This document shows positions 31,559 through 53,962 of a stretch of DNA of 64,000 bases, piece after piece. The DNA comes from Physella acuta. Its lineage: Eukaryota; Mollusca; Gastropoda; Physidae. The stretch is from assembly GCF_028476545.1 (NCBI RefSeq), contig NW_026731877.1, positions 1-64,000 on the forward strand. Reading direction: 5' to 3'. The position numbers and the translations under genes were made by a program. Positions within the stretch are counted from its first letter, which is position 1. Each line of letters starts with the position of its first letter. The notes under the pieces were generated by a model, which was given only the letters and a program-made list of their open reading frames with translations, was not told where the DNA came from and searched no databases.

Positions 31559-34507
31559 ATCATGACTTAAATATTTATCTAAATTTGTCTATTCTAGAAT
31601 AGATTCTAGATCTTCATGATTGAGCTATTCTGAATGCCAAACATTGCCAAACTCATGTCATTCTCAACATTTAATTAAATAATAATTAGATCTATATTCT
31701 AGATCTTGTCTAGATTTGACAACATTTTATAAGGGAAAGCAACACTTTTGGGTATAGATCTAAATGGTAGGCCTACATAACACTTGTGTGAGCAGGGGTA
31801 CATTAAACAAGGTAGTTACTAGAATCTAGATTATTCTAGATCTACCTGCCGCGGCAACTTTGCGTAAATTCAAGAACTCGTCTTGTAATTCATCAATTCA
31901 TTTTTAACATCAAGGCATCAAGGGAATCAATGATTGCTAGCCAGTGTGGTCTCCTCTTTCAGCTCAGGGAAATTATGCCGGAGTTCGTTTTCATGCCATT
32001 CGTGATGCCCTAAGATATCCTCTTTCAAATAGATTCATTTTATATTCAGATTCATCTACCACAGGCTCATTATGACTATGCAGAGTTTTTCGTGACCCAT
32101 AGATTCGGAACTCGTGCTAAATTATATTCTATAGATCTAGCTCTATTTTAGAGTATATATCTAGAATCTAGATACTAATTAATTTTCTCCTGTTGTGTTA
32201 GTCAACTCTATTCGAGGCCATTCCGCAGAATTATCCAGTATAGGCCTAGTCTAGACTAATCTAGACTGATTGTAGAATTTAGACAAACTCTAGCGAGATT
32301 TAGATCTAAATTCTAGATTTCCTAGAATCTAAATCTTGCCTAGAATCTAGAATAATCTAAATCTAGTGAAGTTCTAGTTTTAAATTTTATCAATCTAGAT
32401 CTACTTGTATTTAAATTGACTTGGTGCTGCAGTTTTGAATTTAAAAAACGCAAGATTTCTAGATCTGTCAGAATCTTTAATTATATCGTATTGGTATCCA
32501 TTTACTTTTGTCCTTGAATTGATGTCGGTGTTAGGTTTTTGCTCGTTTTTTCTTGACTAAGATTAGAAAATTCTAATCGACGAGCAATGCTAATGAAAGC
32601 GCTACGCTTAATACAGGTAGATCTTTATGCTAGTCCTGATTTTTTGGCAAACCTAGATCTAAATTTTGAATCTAGTCACGATTTTAGACGTTAATTTTAA
32701 GTGTTTAATCCAGAGTTCTGGAAAATCAAGCTTTAGATTTTTATCTAGATTCCAAATCTAAATCTAGACCCCCTCTCTATCTAGATCTAGATCTAGATTA
32801 AAATTAAATTATCATACGCAGACCAGGTCATTCAGACTGCAATCAACCTCACACTTCCATTTAACCAGCGCTTCAGCAGGAAGACAAAAACGAATGGCTG
32901 GAAAGTTTTATAACTTTGTCTTTTGTTCGGAAAGATAATAGAACAAGGCAGAAAAGCAATAAAGCACCCGTCAAATTCGCCTCTAGTCTAGTCCGCGCAC
33001 TCTTGTGTTAGTGCAATGCTCACAGCGACTCTGTGAGGTGTCGGCAGACGTCTTTGACACGTTTCGCGCTGCGGCTTAGGCCTTATGGCCTACGTGACAT
33101 GCGCCCCCCCCCCCCATCCCCTCCCCAATGAAATTTATTCTAAACAGCATAGGCTACTAGCGTCTATAGTTTTACTTTACTGATCAAAATGTTTTTGTTT
33201 ACAAACCGGTGTAGATTTCTAGATATAAATAATACTATAGAGCTAGGCATATAAGGCCTATATTAGAGTTATAGTAGGCTTAAAGCCTAGTCTACATCTA
33301 AGTTCTACATAGATTACAAATCAGGAGCTAGATCTAGTCGACTGGTTTACTAAGGAAGGGGTGGGGGTCCATGTTATATCCAAACGTATAAATTTAACAT
33401 TGACATACTTAAATTGACAAGACACGAAACTTTTTTGTAACCTGCATACACAATGTAGGCTTTAGATTACAGTTTAAAACGGAAGTGCCCATGTTTTGAA
33501 GAAAACTAACACGAGCACATACTTATGCTAATTATTCAAATCGCGGTAGGCCTATCTAGATCCATAATTCTGCGGTAAGCCCAAGTAATGAAAGGAAACA
33601 AAGGTAATGAACTTGGTGTGGCCTTACGACTTATTAATTATAATACTGCATACGACAACAACAAATAGGCATAAAACTCTAGGCCTAATACTTTTTAAGC
33701 TCTTATTTCCATGCAAAACTAAATAAGTTTCTACCCTTCATAGTTTTTTTTTTAAATGGGGATAATCTTTGTAATTGAAATAAGAGCTCATCACATAGGG
33801 TCTATTAATAATTTATAGGCCTAAATAATTTTTTGTGGACGTCCATTTGAGGGGCGGAAACTTGCGGTAGAGCGTGGTTTTCTAGGAAAGGTGGTATTCG
33901 TCCAAATGTGGGCGCCTGTGGAGTTTTTTTTTGTGTGGACGTCATAAATTGGCGACTCCACTCCCCTTATATGCTTATATTAAATATTAGAGGCCTACTC
34001 ATTTAAAGTCCCGCGAATGACATGTGGAGTGTATATTTAGACAGCTGAAATAGGCGTATTAGTTGTAGATTACAGATCTAGAGTCTAGATCTAGTAGTAC
34101 ATAGAGGTGTCTGGGGAAAAAAAACGTGGTGCACAGTAGGCTAATGACGATGTGGATCTTCAGAGGCCTGCCTTAAATCTATCATTAACAGGTTTGAGGT
34201 CTAGATTTAATTACGCAATGAAATGTCACGTGTGTAGGCCTAGTGTGCTGAAGCCTCTTTTTAAAAATCCTATCCGCTAAACAACATTCCAATCTCACTC
34301 GTTTATTTATATTTATTTTATGCATTTAGATTCTATGTAGATTCTTAACTACTTAATTAAAAAGCTGATGCCATTTAAAAAAATTTCATGGCATTTGTTT
34401 TTCGTTTAGATTTTAGGCTTGAGTAAATCAAGTAGGAGAAGACCTAGCCTGAGTCTCGGCTTCGCCTTCAACGTCTAAGCAGATTCATCTTCCGTTTCCT
34501 CTTGAAA
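31559..34507 (+). other. 5' flank of PIWI B, no separate gene seen
   Basis: No coding exon recognised. It contains scattered hexamer runs and an 11-base C-run at 33104. The 34440-34507 stretch before the start codon ('gtctcggcttcgccttcaac', then 'atcttccgtttcctcttg') is pyrimidine-rich and may be 5' UTR; no TATA box is apparent. Confidence 0.45.
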
Positions 34508-43054
<8,547 letters not shown>

Positions 43055-44795
43055 TCAGTAGACCTTTGTTTACGGTCTTTTAAAGGTGTTTCCACACTTC
43101 CTTTTGTTTGAAAAAAATGTGGTTTTATTGAGATGATTTCTAGTTAAAAAATCTTGAAAATCTACATATTCAGAGGCATTTGTAATAAGATAGTCAAAAA
43201 AGATACATGATTAATTAGATTATGACTAATTTTGTCATTGTTTAAATTAATCTTGGAAATAGGTTGAATTATTTATGGAAATTTGACTACACACTGTTTT
43301 TGGGATGTAAATATCTGGTTTTATCTAGGTTTTCAATTACATCAGTGTTTTTGCTTTTATATAAGTTATTTTGACTTTTTTAAGTTTTAAAAATTTGTTA
43401 AATTGTTTTAAAAATACAGGTTTATTATAATTTTAAGAGCTTTTTAAAAATGTAGGTCTGTTTTATTCCTATGTCAACATCTAGTGCTTAAAATATTTTC
43501 TCTGTGATTTTTTTCTTTCTTTTTCTTTCATGGTTACACAAAAATTTGAAATTATTTTAATTCTTTTTAAAATAATTGATTCTGTATGTGATATCTTTTT
43601 ATTCAATATTTTACTTTTTCTTTTGCTTTTTGTCAAATTGTGCATGTAGTTTTTTTAAAAGTTAGTCTCAGTGGCTAAATATGTTTATCCTTCAGGAAGA
43701 AGGTGGTTTCAAGTTACGTTTTGTTGTTTTACTAGTGCCTGGGTTACATGATTTGAATTTTTTTATTTAAACCTGTTTCATTTTATAACATGTTTAACAA
43801 AACTACAGCAATGGTAGCATTATACCTTTTAAGTATCTAAATTCAGAACTCGTGCATTGTGAATTTTTATTGTGCTACACCAGAAACTCAAATTTTGAAT
43901 TTTATTGCTTGAGAACACCATAATATTTGAAGTGTGAAAATAATTGTTGTGCTCTCTGCCATAATAGAAAAAAGTTAATGTTATGGTAATATGTTAACAG
44001 TTAACCTTCTTGCTATTTTTGTAGTATGAAACAATATATAACCAACCTCATGTCAAAATAGGTTTGATCATTAGCAAGAGATGTAAACAATGAACTTAAT
44101 TTGAGAGACTAATGTAAAATAAATTTGTCATTTTTTCAAAATGCTTTTATTTGTGATCCTCCACTTCTTGAGTAAATTGCCATGTAATGCTTGCAATTCG
44201 GAGATAAATTCAAAATGTGAGGTGTAGTATGTGAATGTGGAGATCGATTTATTTCAAATAATTCCTATATGCACACTACACACTTGTAGTTACTCATTTT
44301 ATGATTCAAGGTATCAGTTTATTAATGGTTCTAAATAGTAATAGTCCCAGAACACAAAATTAGTAACTATCCTTGACCCAAATCAGTGGAGGATCACACT
44401 TATATGTTGCAGCATTTATTGTATTTTCTAATGTTTGAGTTCAATACATTTTCAAGTTAATAAATTTATGTAAAAAGTCATTTGTATTTGTTTTTTTTTG
44501 TATGTGGTGACAGTGATAATACACAAATTCTCTTGACCTGAAGCTGTAATCTGTAGGCTTACATGTGCACAACTAGATGACAATGCAGAAAATTGCATCC
44601 TGCCATTGTCATGATTATCATTCTCTAGCCATTGTCTATCAGTTATTGTGGGTTTTTTTTTCTAGTAATTTTTACAATAATTTTTTGTCTGACAGACAAA
44701 TAATTGATTATTTTTAAACAAGATAATCACAAGTATTTAGAAATGGGTTCACAGAGTAAACTAAAACTAATCAAATTAAAAAAGTTGTGATTACA
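43055..44795 (+). other. Probable 3' UTR and flank of PIWI B
   Basis: AT-rich, no further exon after the TAA at 43052-43054. AATAAA-type signals occur near 44119 and 44459. The segment separates PIWI B from the convergent PEX12 terminus. Confidence 0.4.
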
Positions 44796-44801
44796 TTTAT
44801 T
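44796..44801 (-). terminator. Likely PEX12 polyadenylation signal
   Basis: AATAAA on the minus strand, about 200 bp beyond the PEX12 stop codon. It is the first canonical signal I noticed downstream on that strand. A cDNA end would confirm it. Confidence 0.4.
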
Positions 44802-45002
44802 ATGCAATCTATTTTAATAAATAATATTAAATAAAAATATGCATTTCAATTCAACCTCAAAAGAGATTGATTGGGACTTGAAACTTAAGTAAATCTCCTA
44901 AATGTAAGTCCAGCATCAAGCAGTGAAGTCCTATTAACATGCTTTCTTTCATATTTGTAGATTAGTCTCATCAAATGGAATGTTTCTTTAACAAATATTT
45001 CT

Positions 45003-48000
45003 CTAAATATCTTGCTCATAAATTTTCACCAAATTTTCACTTGTGGCAGGGTAACCAGTAATGGGGCAGAATTTATTTTGACGGAGGTGGTCACTAATGC
45101 AGGGATAACAAAAAACAAATCTGAAAGAAGAGACAAATGGATTGACATCTGTGTTAATAGGTAGGAAAAGTCTATATAATCATACTAAATTTTTAAAAAA
45201 TTATTTTAAAAAATTTAGGAAGCGATAAAATTATAGCTACATTTTCAAAAATTGAAGCCGTTTGGGAACCATCGATTACACTCATTTTCATATTTTTGTA
45301 TTGAACATAAGCCGTTGAAAATGATTTTGAATTATTGTATAAATTTAAATATTTTATAAAACTGCCCTTAACCCCACCTTGAACTGAACTGAAGTGGCCA
45401 GGGAGAGTAAAACGATGAAATCCATAACATTTATTGTCCATGATAAATACTGACAAGGTGATCCAAGAAAACAAAATGGCGAACAAGGGAATATTTTCAG
45501 TTCGATTCAGGCTTTCAAAATTCGTTTGTATCCCTTTTCATTGTAGTTGGCTTATTTTTTTTATGACTGTTATGCTCAGATTACTAATATCTAACATTAT
45601 TCTTTATTAATTGTTACCAATGTTTTTGTAGAATGCTTTTAACGCACGTTTCATTATTTTTGTTTGTTAGGCCTGTGCAGTGACTACTCACTGTGACTGT
45701 GAGTTCTGTGAGTGCTCTAAGCTAGAGATCTAGCTAGATCTAGATCTATAAGTTTCTAGATCTGGATCATCTAGACTAGATAGATTTATATCGAGAATCT
45801 AGTACTAGATTCTAGAAGGAGTACTCTAGAGATCTATTCTAGATCTAGATCTATATATAATCTATTATCTAAAATCTAAATCTAGTAGATCTAGATCTAG
45901 AATCTAGAATTTTTTAGATCTAGATCTAGATCTAGACGTAGACTCTAGCTAGATCTAGATCTAGTATAGAATCTAGATCTATATACTATATAGACATCTA
46001 GAATCTAGATCTAGTCTAGTAGTAGATCTAATATGTTACGGCTTTTTAATATGTTTAAGTTTAATTATTTATTAAATATAAAAATACTAGATCTAGATCT
46101 AGATCTATTCTATTTAATTTATAAACTTAATACTTAGCCTAATACTCAATAATACTAATACTAACTAGATCTACTAACTAGATCTACTAACTAGATCTAG
46201 ATCTTATGTCTTATAGTTGGTTAAGTAACTTTATATTATTATTGTAAGACAGTAGATCTATTATTAAGTATAAGTTAAGTAGAAGAGATCTACTCTAGTC
46301 TAGATCTAGAAGTTATATATTTTATAAAAATCTATATTAATATTAAATAATTCAATAAGTAGATCTAGGCCTATATTCTATAATGATTGTACTAATAAAT
46401 AGTAGTAAATAATAGTAAATATATTTACTATAGTAGTAGTATTAGTAAGTAATAAGTAAGTATAGTTACTCTATACAGTTACTAGGTATATTATAATAAT
46501 ACACACAACCTCATAATTGCAAAATCATGACATTAGTGAATAAATTATTTAGTAGGCCAATAATTTCTATATTAATTTAATTTTAACAGGCCTAGTTAAT
46601 ACTTACTAAATTACTAGATCTGTACAAAATACATTTTATTTAGGTTAATATAGGCTATGGTACAGATGACAGTCCTAATACTTCAATTACATTGTTATTA
46701 TGATTAGGGCCTAGTTAAGGGTAATTACTAATTAGACTTATGATAACTTATGTTAGTCTAATAACTAATAGATTCATATCTAATAGCAGTAGGTCTATAG
46801 TATTGTGAAAAAAATAAAGTATGCTTAATTTTTACAGTTGTCATATTACTTTTAGTTTCAGTAGGCCTATTAAGACTGTAGATTTAGATGTAGTAGCTTA
46901 GTAGTAGTCTAGTAGGCCTGTTAGTAGGTAGTTAGTATTAGTATGTAAGTTAAACAAAGTTAACTAGGCTTAATAAGGCTACAATTTTAAACTGTAAAAA
47001 TTACATGTAGGCTAAATAAAAGGTTACAGACTAGTACATTAAATAATATCCAAAATTTAAGTTTAATCTAGATTAGTAGTCTAACAGTAATTTTAGCCTC
47101 TAATAATAATAGTAAAAATTACTGAATAGAAGAGTAGGCTTACTAGTAAAGACCTTATTTTAGTTCTACTTAATTAACTTAGTCTTATGTAGTGATCTTT
47201 AGAACTTAAAATGCAGAATAGTTGATAAAGCCAAAAGGTGTCACTTGTCATAGATGGATTAACTTACTAATCAAATTAATATAATTATCCTAATATTTAT
47301 TTTAGTATGTGCATGAATTAATGATAGTTATAGTAGCCTAGTTTGAATATCAATTTTCAACTAATTCCTGAGGTGGCTAAACATAAGTAGTAGATCTTTA
47401 TTGATATTTTTTTCTTTTTTTTTTAATGATATATACATGACTTTTGGACTCTTTTGAAGGCCTATTGTATATAATGACAAACTCCTTACATTAAATACAT
47501 AAATACACATCATTGCTTTATGATCCTTATAAGACAGACACATATTTTTATTTATAACATTAAGAGTTGAAAGTATGTAAACATAATGAGTTTAATATAA
47601 CAGTTTATGAAATTTATTTATGTTTTTTTAGATACTGTGGATTATACAACTGCATACAGAGAAGACAAAAGTCAAGATGAAGCTCAATTTAAAACTGATC
47701 CAAGGATACATGTTGGACCCAAGAAAACTTGTTCATATTGAACAACTATTTTTTATTATGTTAGTTCTGAATGAATATGGCAATTAAAAAAAGAAAATCA
47801 TAAACTTTGTTATGTTTATTTTTTTTTCAGCACTGGTTGTGTGTGCTGGTTTAAGCGGAAACTATATTATTTCTACCTTAACTCAATAATTAACTTAAAC
47901 TGGCGAACTATAAATAGTTTTTAAGAATATGGTGCTGAAGTAGATTTCACCTAGTTTTGTTGCCTCTCCATATTAATAAATTGTATGGTCAGCAAAATGT

Positions 48001-51000
48001 CAAAGAGCTTTTACTAAGTTCTACTGTCCATAACCAGTCAGGTACCAGTTAAAGCTGCTTTGAAATTGAATCAGAGACAACCTAAAGGATTAAAATTTCA
48101 ACTCAAGAACTTTTGCTTTAGCAAATGTGTTCACAAATATGTAGTTCCACTCTTAGCCTTACATTTGCATATATCTATCATAGATGTAAAACATAATGTT
48201 AAGGGAAGAATCAAGAATATGGGTTTTTGTCAATTCTAGCCATACCAGCATATAAATGTAGACCAGGCTTAGTGAAGCATGGCTGAAAACTAACCATCAA
48301 CCACAAATACAGTAAACTATAATCACTGCCTGTTTCCTGGTAATGTGTTGTTATGGCAGTGCAAGTTTATGAACATGTTGTAATTGTTTATATATTACAA
48401 AAGAAAAAGACTGTTGCTGATCAGATGCATTCCAGATATTTGAGGAAAAGATCTTTTCTATAAGGATAGGCAGCTATAGCAAATGAGGTTAGGGGAAATG
48501 TTGAGTTAAGATAAACTATTTAATAATTGTAATGACAGAGATACCATCACAACAACAAATGTAATTGGGTTTGTATGACTAATTAATGAATATCCTACAA
48601 ATAATAGCAAAATGTTGTAGTGGTCGTCCTTCAGACTTTGAGGTGGTGGGGGAGATTTGGACCTTTGTGTCAGGGGGGAGGGGGTTCAGAAAGTAAGATG
48701 ACACTTTTCCATGTTCAACAAACACTCATGTTAAGAAACTGAATTTAAGCCTTTAATTTGCATTATTAAAAGTTGTTTTATAAATTGTTATAAAATAATT
48801 AACCAATAGGCCTACATTGAATGTTGGAAAAGCTCATAGGTCTAAATATTTTATGAAAATCGGTGCTTTAAAAACAAAATAGCGGGGGGGGGGGGGGGGG
48901 GGGTGTTGGCTTAGGTTTACTTTTTTGGGGAAGGGGGAGGTCTGGCATCGTTGTGACATCGTTAATAGATGACCCCATAGTCAGAGGTCGATCTAGATTG
49001 ATTAGGCCTATATTAAAATGTTGATATTAAATACGCTTTACTTATTATTACAATGGAATATAGCCTAGTAGTTTATTTATATTAAATAATATAACATCCC
49101 ATTTCACCACAACACCCTGACTATACTAATACAAATTAAAATAAAAATGTTTGGTAAATTACTATTATATTATTAGTAATTTTTAGTTTGAATATTTTTA
49201 GCCTTAGTAAAACCGGAAGTGACTTTGTACTCATTTCACAAATGTTATAAAATATTCAATTTTGGTTCAAAAATATGCTTTCTGGCAACGCAAAGTGGAA
49301 CCACTTTTGGAACCACTTTTCCTACCTATTCAAAGTGCTGGAAAAAAGCTATTAGCTATGAATATTAAGTATTTCTTTGATGATGTGTGGTAGAATTAGT
49401 ATCAGAAGTCACTCACCCTGAGACAGTTAATGCAGTGCTGTTAGTTCTCAAACACATACACAAGGGACATGTTGATGGATCTACACCTTTTAGTTTAGCC
49501 TGCTGGAAATAACCAACAATACTGATTAATAGAATTATTTATCTGTGAATACAGTTATGCTTTAAAAGTGTGTAGAGGGGAGGCAATTCACATAAACCAA
49601 AATGAATGACATTTTCTTAGCAATATATGAAAATGTAATTCCTTAATTGCCTAAAAATGATACTCTATCCTTATAAAGTTATTGCTATTGATGGGCTAGG
49701 TTTACAATTAATTTAAAGCATTTTTTTTGCAATACTAATAACAACGTAATAATAGCATGATTACTATTGATTAGTTTTAAAATATATATGTAAATTTTTC
49801 AAAGAAAGTGATTCAGATACCCTCTTACCCCCTTTCCACTCCTACAAACATACAAACAATATTCTATAAAATAATGGTACCAATTAAGCTCATGTGAATT
49901 AATTTCAGTGTTTATAAATCTTAAAGTTAACACCTATTGTGATTAATTATTTTCTTAAAAATAAATAACTGAAAATAATTTTTTTTTGTCATTTTTTTTT
50001 AAAATAAGAAAATTATTGGTCATACATTGCTTTAGCATAAAAGTGTAAAAGATATTTTAAGGTGTCAGATAAGCATAATAGATATTTTACTGTCCCAGTA
50101 TAGAGAAACCAAGCAGTATACTTGAGAAAAGGGAAACAATCCAACCTCTGGTGGCTCCGGAATAGGCAAAGCAGTAAGTGAGGGAGCGCTGCTGTCTGTA
50201 GCATACCACCAATCTAAAAACTGGAGAAAGAACACGCCCACCGACAGACTTGTTGAAAGACACACTGCTGTGGTGCTCATACCCAACTTCATAACTCGAT
50301 AAAATTTACCTGTAGGGCTGTCAAAGAAAAAAATATATACATTTTGATTAAGTATATGGGTAATTAAAATAATTATGGGGTGTGAGCTGATTATCATGAA
50401 CAGGTAACCTAATCATGTTCTCAAGCATGTACTTAATAGTTATTTCACCAGCTATTGTCTTAGTGGCATCACCTACTTATATATGAGTGATACTTTCTTC
50501 ACAATAAAATGTATATGGTAAGACAGCAACTCAAAAAATAAAATATTAATGGAACAAGAAATCTAGGTAATGCTTGGATAATAATAAATAAATGGCTCCA
50601 TAGTCTTATAAACAATTGGATGATTGCACATTGGAAACCAAGGCACAAGGCCAGAGCAGCCAGGTGAAAAGAGCCCACCCCATAAACCAGGCTACCTCTC
50701 TCCTCACAGCTCATGGACTTATCTAAGGGAGAAAACTCCAAAATCAAACAGCTGCTGCCATCCTAGAAAGTTCTTGGGTGGACAAAGGCTATGAAAGCAA
50801 ATTCAGAAAGAAAAGCAGGCTGAAGTCAATGGGCCATATTGACTTATAGCAGGTTGACACATAATACTCAATTGTGCTGCGATCACAATTAAGAACGAAA
50901 AAGAAGAAATTTACAGATAATCATTCAACTCTATGATCTTTTAAATTATAAATTCACCTTTAACCTCTCCCCCCTTTGAGTACTATTTCAACCTAAGTAA

Positions 51001-51861
51001 TCTCTTTCTTCTTGAAAACTTATTTTTAACACTCCCCCCTCCTCCCATGTGCTAAAAAGACATAAAGAATTGATGCTACAAAGCCTACTGGCAGCACACA
51101 AACTATCTGAGACAATGACAATCACCTTTACATGTTTCTGACAAAAATAACTGACCACATGAATCTACACTAATACTAATATGACAATGAGTTCCTACTT
51201 TACTTGATAACTGTTTTTTTTAACTTACTGAAATAATACATTTTTTTTTACCGAGGCCTAATCCATTTATAAAATATTCAACTACTTAATCGAGACAGGT
51301 AGGCCCCATGTGTAGCTATCAGGAGAGAATAGCTCAGGAGAGAGAACTCTTGAGTAGTAGTTAGGGGCCTCGACTTTTGTAGGAGTGTTATGAGATGACT
51401 TGAATTTTGAACAAGAACAAACTAAGACATAATAGCTCAGGGGAGAGAACTTTTGAGAGTAGTAGTAAGGGCCTCTAATCTTATAGTTGGTGAACAGGAA
51501 ATTTTTTTACACTAACCTCAACTCTGACCAAGCTGGCTTAGCTGAAAAAATGCCAGAAGATTCTTCTGTAGGTTCAAGCCGCTGTAGAACTGTCCCAGAA
51601 AGATGCATGCTGGGACTATGCCACCGACCTTTCCTTAGCATATACGACAGCATGTAAGCGAGTGATAAACATTCCCAGGCAGAGTGGATATAGGGGTAAA
51701 AAGCTAAATATAAATAAACTAGCCGTTGTTTGATTGTTAGGTTTTTCTGGAGAATAAAACAAAATTAGACAAGTAATAAACATAGTATTGGTATTACATT
51801 GGAATAAATATTGGAAAAGAAGAAGAAAATGACTACAAAGGTTTGTAAAATGAAATAAAAC

Positions 51862-51930
<69 letters not shown>

Positions 51931-53694
51931 TATAGGCCTATGTATATATTTTATACAAACACACATATATATTTTTCTTTTTTCTATATCTATCTGAAAC
52001 ATTAGGGTATAAATATTTGTGCTTTTTGTTTCTGATTCATTTTAAATTAAAATGTAACCTTAAGAAATGAGAATATTCCTCTGTCTGTTCCATTTCTATA
52101 CCGTAGCTCTTCAAACAGGTTGTCCAGTTTTTGACGAAGATATGGAATAAATACCTGCATGTACAGAAAATAAACCTTTAATCAAATAATACCCCCACTC
52201 ACTGTAGGTATAGGTGGATGAACTGGTCCTAATCTGGGTACAAGAATTTATTATATTGTTAATTAGTAGACCTACTTTTTGATAAGATGAGCCTCATAGA
52301 TATTGCAGATAGTAACACTTAAACTCTAAATATAAAATTAGCCATACATTCGCCCCGGAGAGTATATTAATTTTAACCTAAGCCTTGATCCAAGAGGTTA
52401 AATTACCAATATAAGTGATACCGGCTATACAAATATGTGGGCAAAGATATTTGATAAAAACTCGAAGTAAGAACAACCTGAAACAAACTTACCAAACAAG
52501 CAACTGAGCGCCCTAGTTGTTTGGGTGTCAGACTTGAACTTTCTGTGTTGAGGCTGGGCACACGTTTCAGATCATAAAAATTTTCAGCAAATGATCCTCC
52601 TAAATTTTAATAACAAAATGAACAATTAAAAAAAAATTGAAATATTTCAAACCCGGTAACAGATTTGCATCCATGTAAGCAGTTTATTGTATTTAACATG
52701 TGTTTTCATTGTTTGTGAGCTTAGTGTCTGGATCAGGATACATTCAGTTCAATTAGAAACTGCAATTTTAATGTTTGAAGTGTATGAAAAAAAGTTCCTA
52801 ATGTGCATAAAAATAAATATAGAGGGAGGTAATGTGAGGTACAGATAAAGCAGTCAAGACAGAATTCTTGTAGAGATAGATAACTGAGACAGCACAAGGA
52901 GAACAGTTGAGAAAAAGCAGAATAGTGATAGTAACATTGTCATACATGTGGAGAGATACTACATTTAAAAGTGGGATGGCATGGCCTGGTGGTAGAGCGC
53001 TTCACTGCTAACCTGAGAGTCTCAAGTTCAAATCCGGGTTCAAGTTAGTAGAATGTCCCTGAGTCCACCTAGCTCTGATGGGTACCTAACTCACATTAGG
53101 GAAAGTAAAGGTGGTTGGGCATATAGTGCTAACCACATTATCCCTTCATCTGCCGAGGTCAAGACACATAAACTCTACACTACTTGTCTGTCCAATGGAT
53201 CTACAGAGGAATCTTTACTTTTTTCTTTACTACATCTGTAAGCAGTGATTTATATAGTTGTTACATATCCATCTCATTTCAAAACACTCACCATATCTCT
53301 TTAGGTAGTGAGACTGTACAATTATATCAAACAGCAGGAAAATTTCATCATAGTACTGGTATAATTTTCCAAGATAAGCTGGATACTTTTCTGCAAATAC
53401 CTACAGGAAAACAATTAGTAATTTATAAAAATATAATCCAAGAAAAAATAGCTGTTACATTTTAGATTTTAAATTTAAAAAAATTATCTTTGAGAATAGA
53501 AGTATTTATAATCTTTTACAATATTTATCTTTTTAATGTTAAATTAAATAATTTAGGTATTTTACTTTAACTGCATGCAGAAATGCTGGCCGCACAGTGG
53601 ACATTAAACTTTGCTGTGCTAAAACTTCAAATACACTAGGTCTCTGTGCATCTTCAGATCCAAAAGAAGTGAGATGTGCTCCATGCTCTGCCAT
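45003..53694 (-). CDS. PEX12: PEX12, peroxisome biogenesis RING protein (348 aa)
   Basis: PEX12 is a peroxisomal membrane subunit of the PEX2-PEX10-PEX12 ubiquitin ligase that recycles the import receptor PEX5. Exons on the minus strand, in order: 53694-53566, 53400-53292, 52599-52493, 52154-52059, 51746-51517, 50317-50146, 49502-49417, 45120-45003. All are GT-AG and the phases close to one frame of 348 codons (human PEX12 is 359 aa). The start [12 protein letters not shown] and the later [16 protein letters not shown] followed by SLTALP are family signatures. The RING is split over the last two exons: CPLC (293-296), CYPC (314-317) and CPITGYP (328-334). It has the reduced cysteine set typical of PEX12. 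A 4.3 kb intron full of repeats precedes the last exon. The gene converges on PIWI B. Confidence 0.95.
45720..46330. repeat. Palindromic hexamer field in PEX12 last intron
   Basis: Dense runs of the rotating palindrome ATCTAG, as in the 29940-31330 field. Examples are 45727-45760, 45836-45855, 45882-45960 and 46087-46110. Further dispersed AGATCT words reach about 46370. It lies entirely inside the last PEX12 intron. Confidence 0.88.
46371..48604. other. PEX12 intron interior, no further feature
   Basis: AT-rich intron sequence with many 'agtagta' and 'aggccta' words. A short plus-strand open segment at 47632-47743 with an acceptor-like start does not match any protein I recognise. Confidence 0.4.
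48612..48976. mobile_element. Family D-related MITE in PEX12 intron
   Basis: Left end 'ggtcgtccttcagactttga' and right end 'catcgttaatagatgacccc' resemble the family D termini (GGTCATCCATAAATGACGTC). The interior has G-runs, including about 19 G near 48884-48903, and a paired 'gatgacac' / 'gtgacatc' motif. The termini are diverged. Confidence 0.55.
50630..50915 (+). mobile_element. SINE copy (family of 860-1260) in PEX12 intron
   Basis: Shares 'aactccaaaatcaaac', 'gctgctgcc', 'ggacaaaggctatgaaagca' and 'aaaagcaggctgaagtc', and a 'gcgatcacaattaagaacga' plus AAG-rich tail, with the other copies. The head is less well preserved. It is located in intron 5 of PEX12, antisense to the gene. Confidence 0.65.
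51874..51935. repeat. (TA)n-(CA)n compound microsatellite
   Basis: About 45 bp of TA followed by CA repeats, inside PEX12 intron 4. A minus-strand open frame of Tyr-Ile residues across it is not a gene. Confidence 0.9.
52975..53240 (+). mobile_element. tRNA-derived SINE, well-preserved head
   Basis: Head 'ggcctggtggtagagcgctt' (A-box) with 'gttcaaatcc' (B-box) about 40 bases later. The body contains 'gagtccacctagctctgatg' and 'tagtgctaaccacatta', shared with 28140-28292. It lies in PEX12 intron 2, opposite in strand to the gene. The tRNA-like head is part of a longer repeated unit, so it is not called as a tRNA gene. Confidence 0.75.
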
Positions 53695-53962
53695 AGTATG
53701 CCTGTGCTAAAAAAAAAAATACCACATTGTTTTAAAATGCATTTGAGGACTCGTCTTTGCTGTTAGAATAAAGACACAATTAACACACTAAAACAGTTAA
53801 CTTCTCCCGCATGTTAAATCACAACACTATCCTATCATCCCTCTATCTTCAAAAAATTCTAACTAACTAAACCTAAGGTAAGAACAATGTTTTATTAGTT
53901 AATGAATAATAAAAAAAAAGAAAGAACATGAGTAACAAAATTTAATAGGCCAGATCTGCTTT

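Noticed and set aside
45054-45162. Plus-strand open segment with acceptor- and donor-like ends
   Set aside because: It is the antisense shadow of the last PEX12 exon, which reads FVFCYPC and CPITGYP on the minus strand.
45193-45486. 97-codon minus-strand open frame
   Set aside because: It lies within the PEX12 intron, has no recognised domain, and does not join PEX12 in phase.
47632-47743. Plus-strand exon-like segment with acceptor, ending in a stop
   Set aside because: It lies inside the last PEX12 intron; I could not join it to any upstream exon or match it to a family.
50013-50397. Single 110-codon minus-strand open frame taken as a whole gene
   Set aside because: Only 50317-50146 is coding (PEX12 exon 6); both ends of the open frame read into introns.
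52983-53045. tRNA-like sequence with A and B boxes
   Set aside because: It is the head of a dispersed SINE with copies at 28140 and 62905; the cloverleaf is not convincing and the body is repeated with it.
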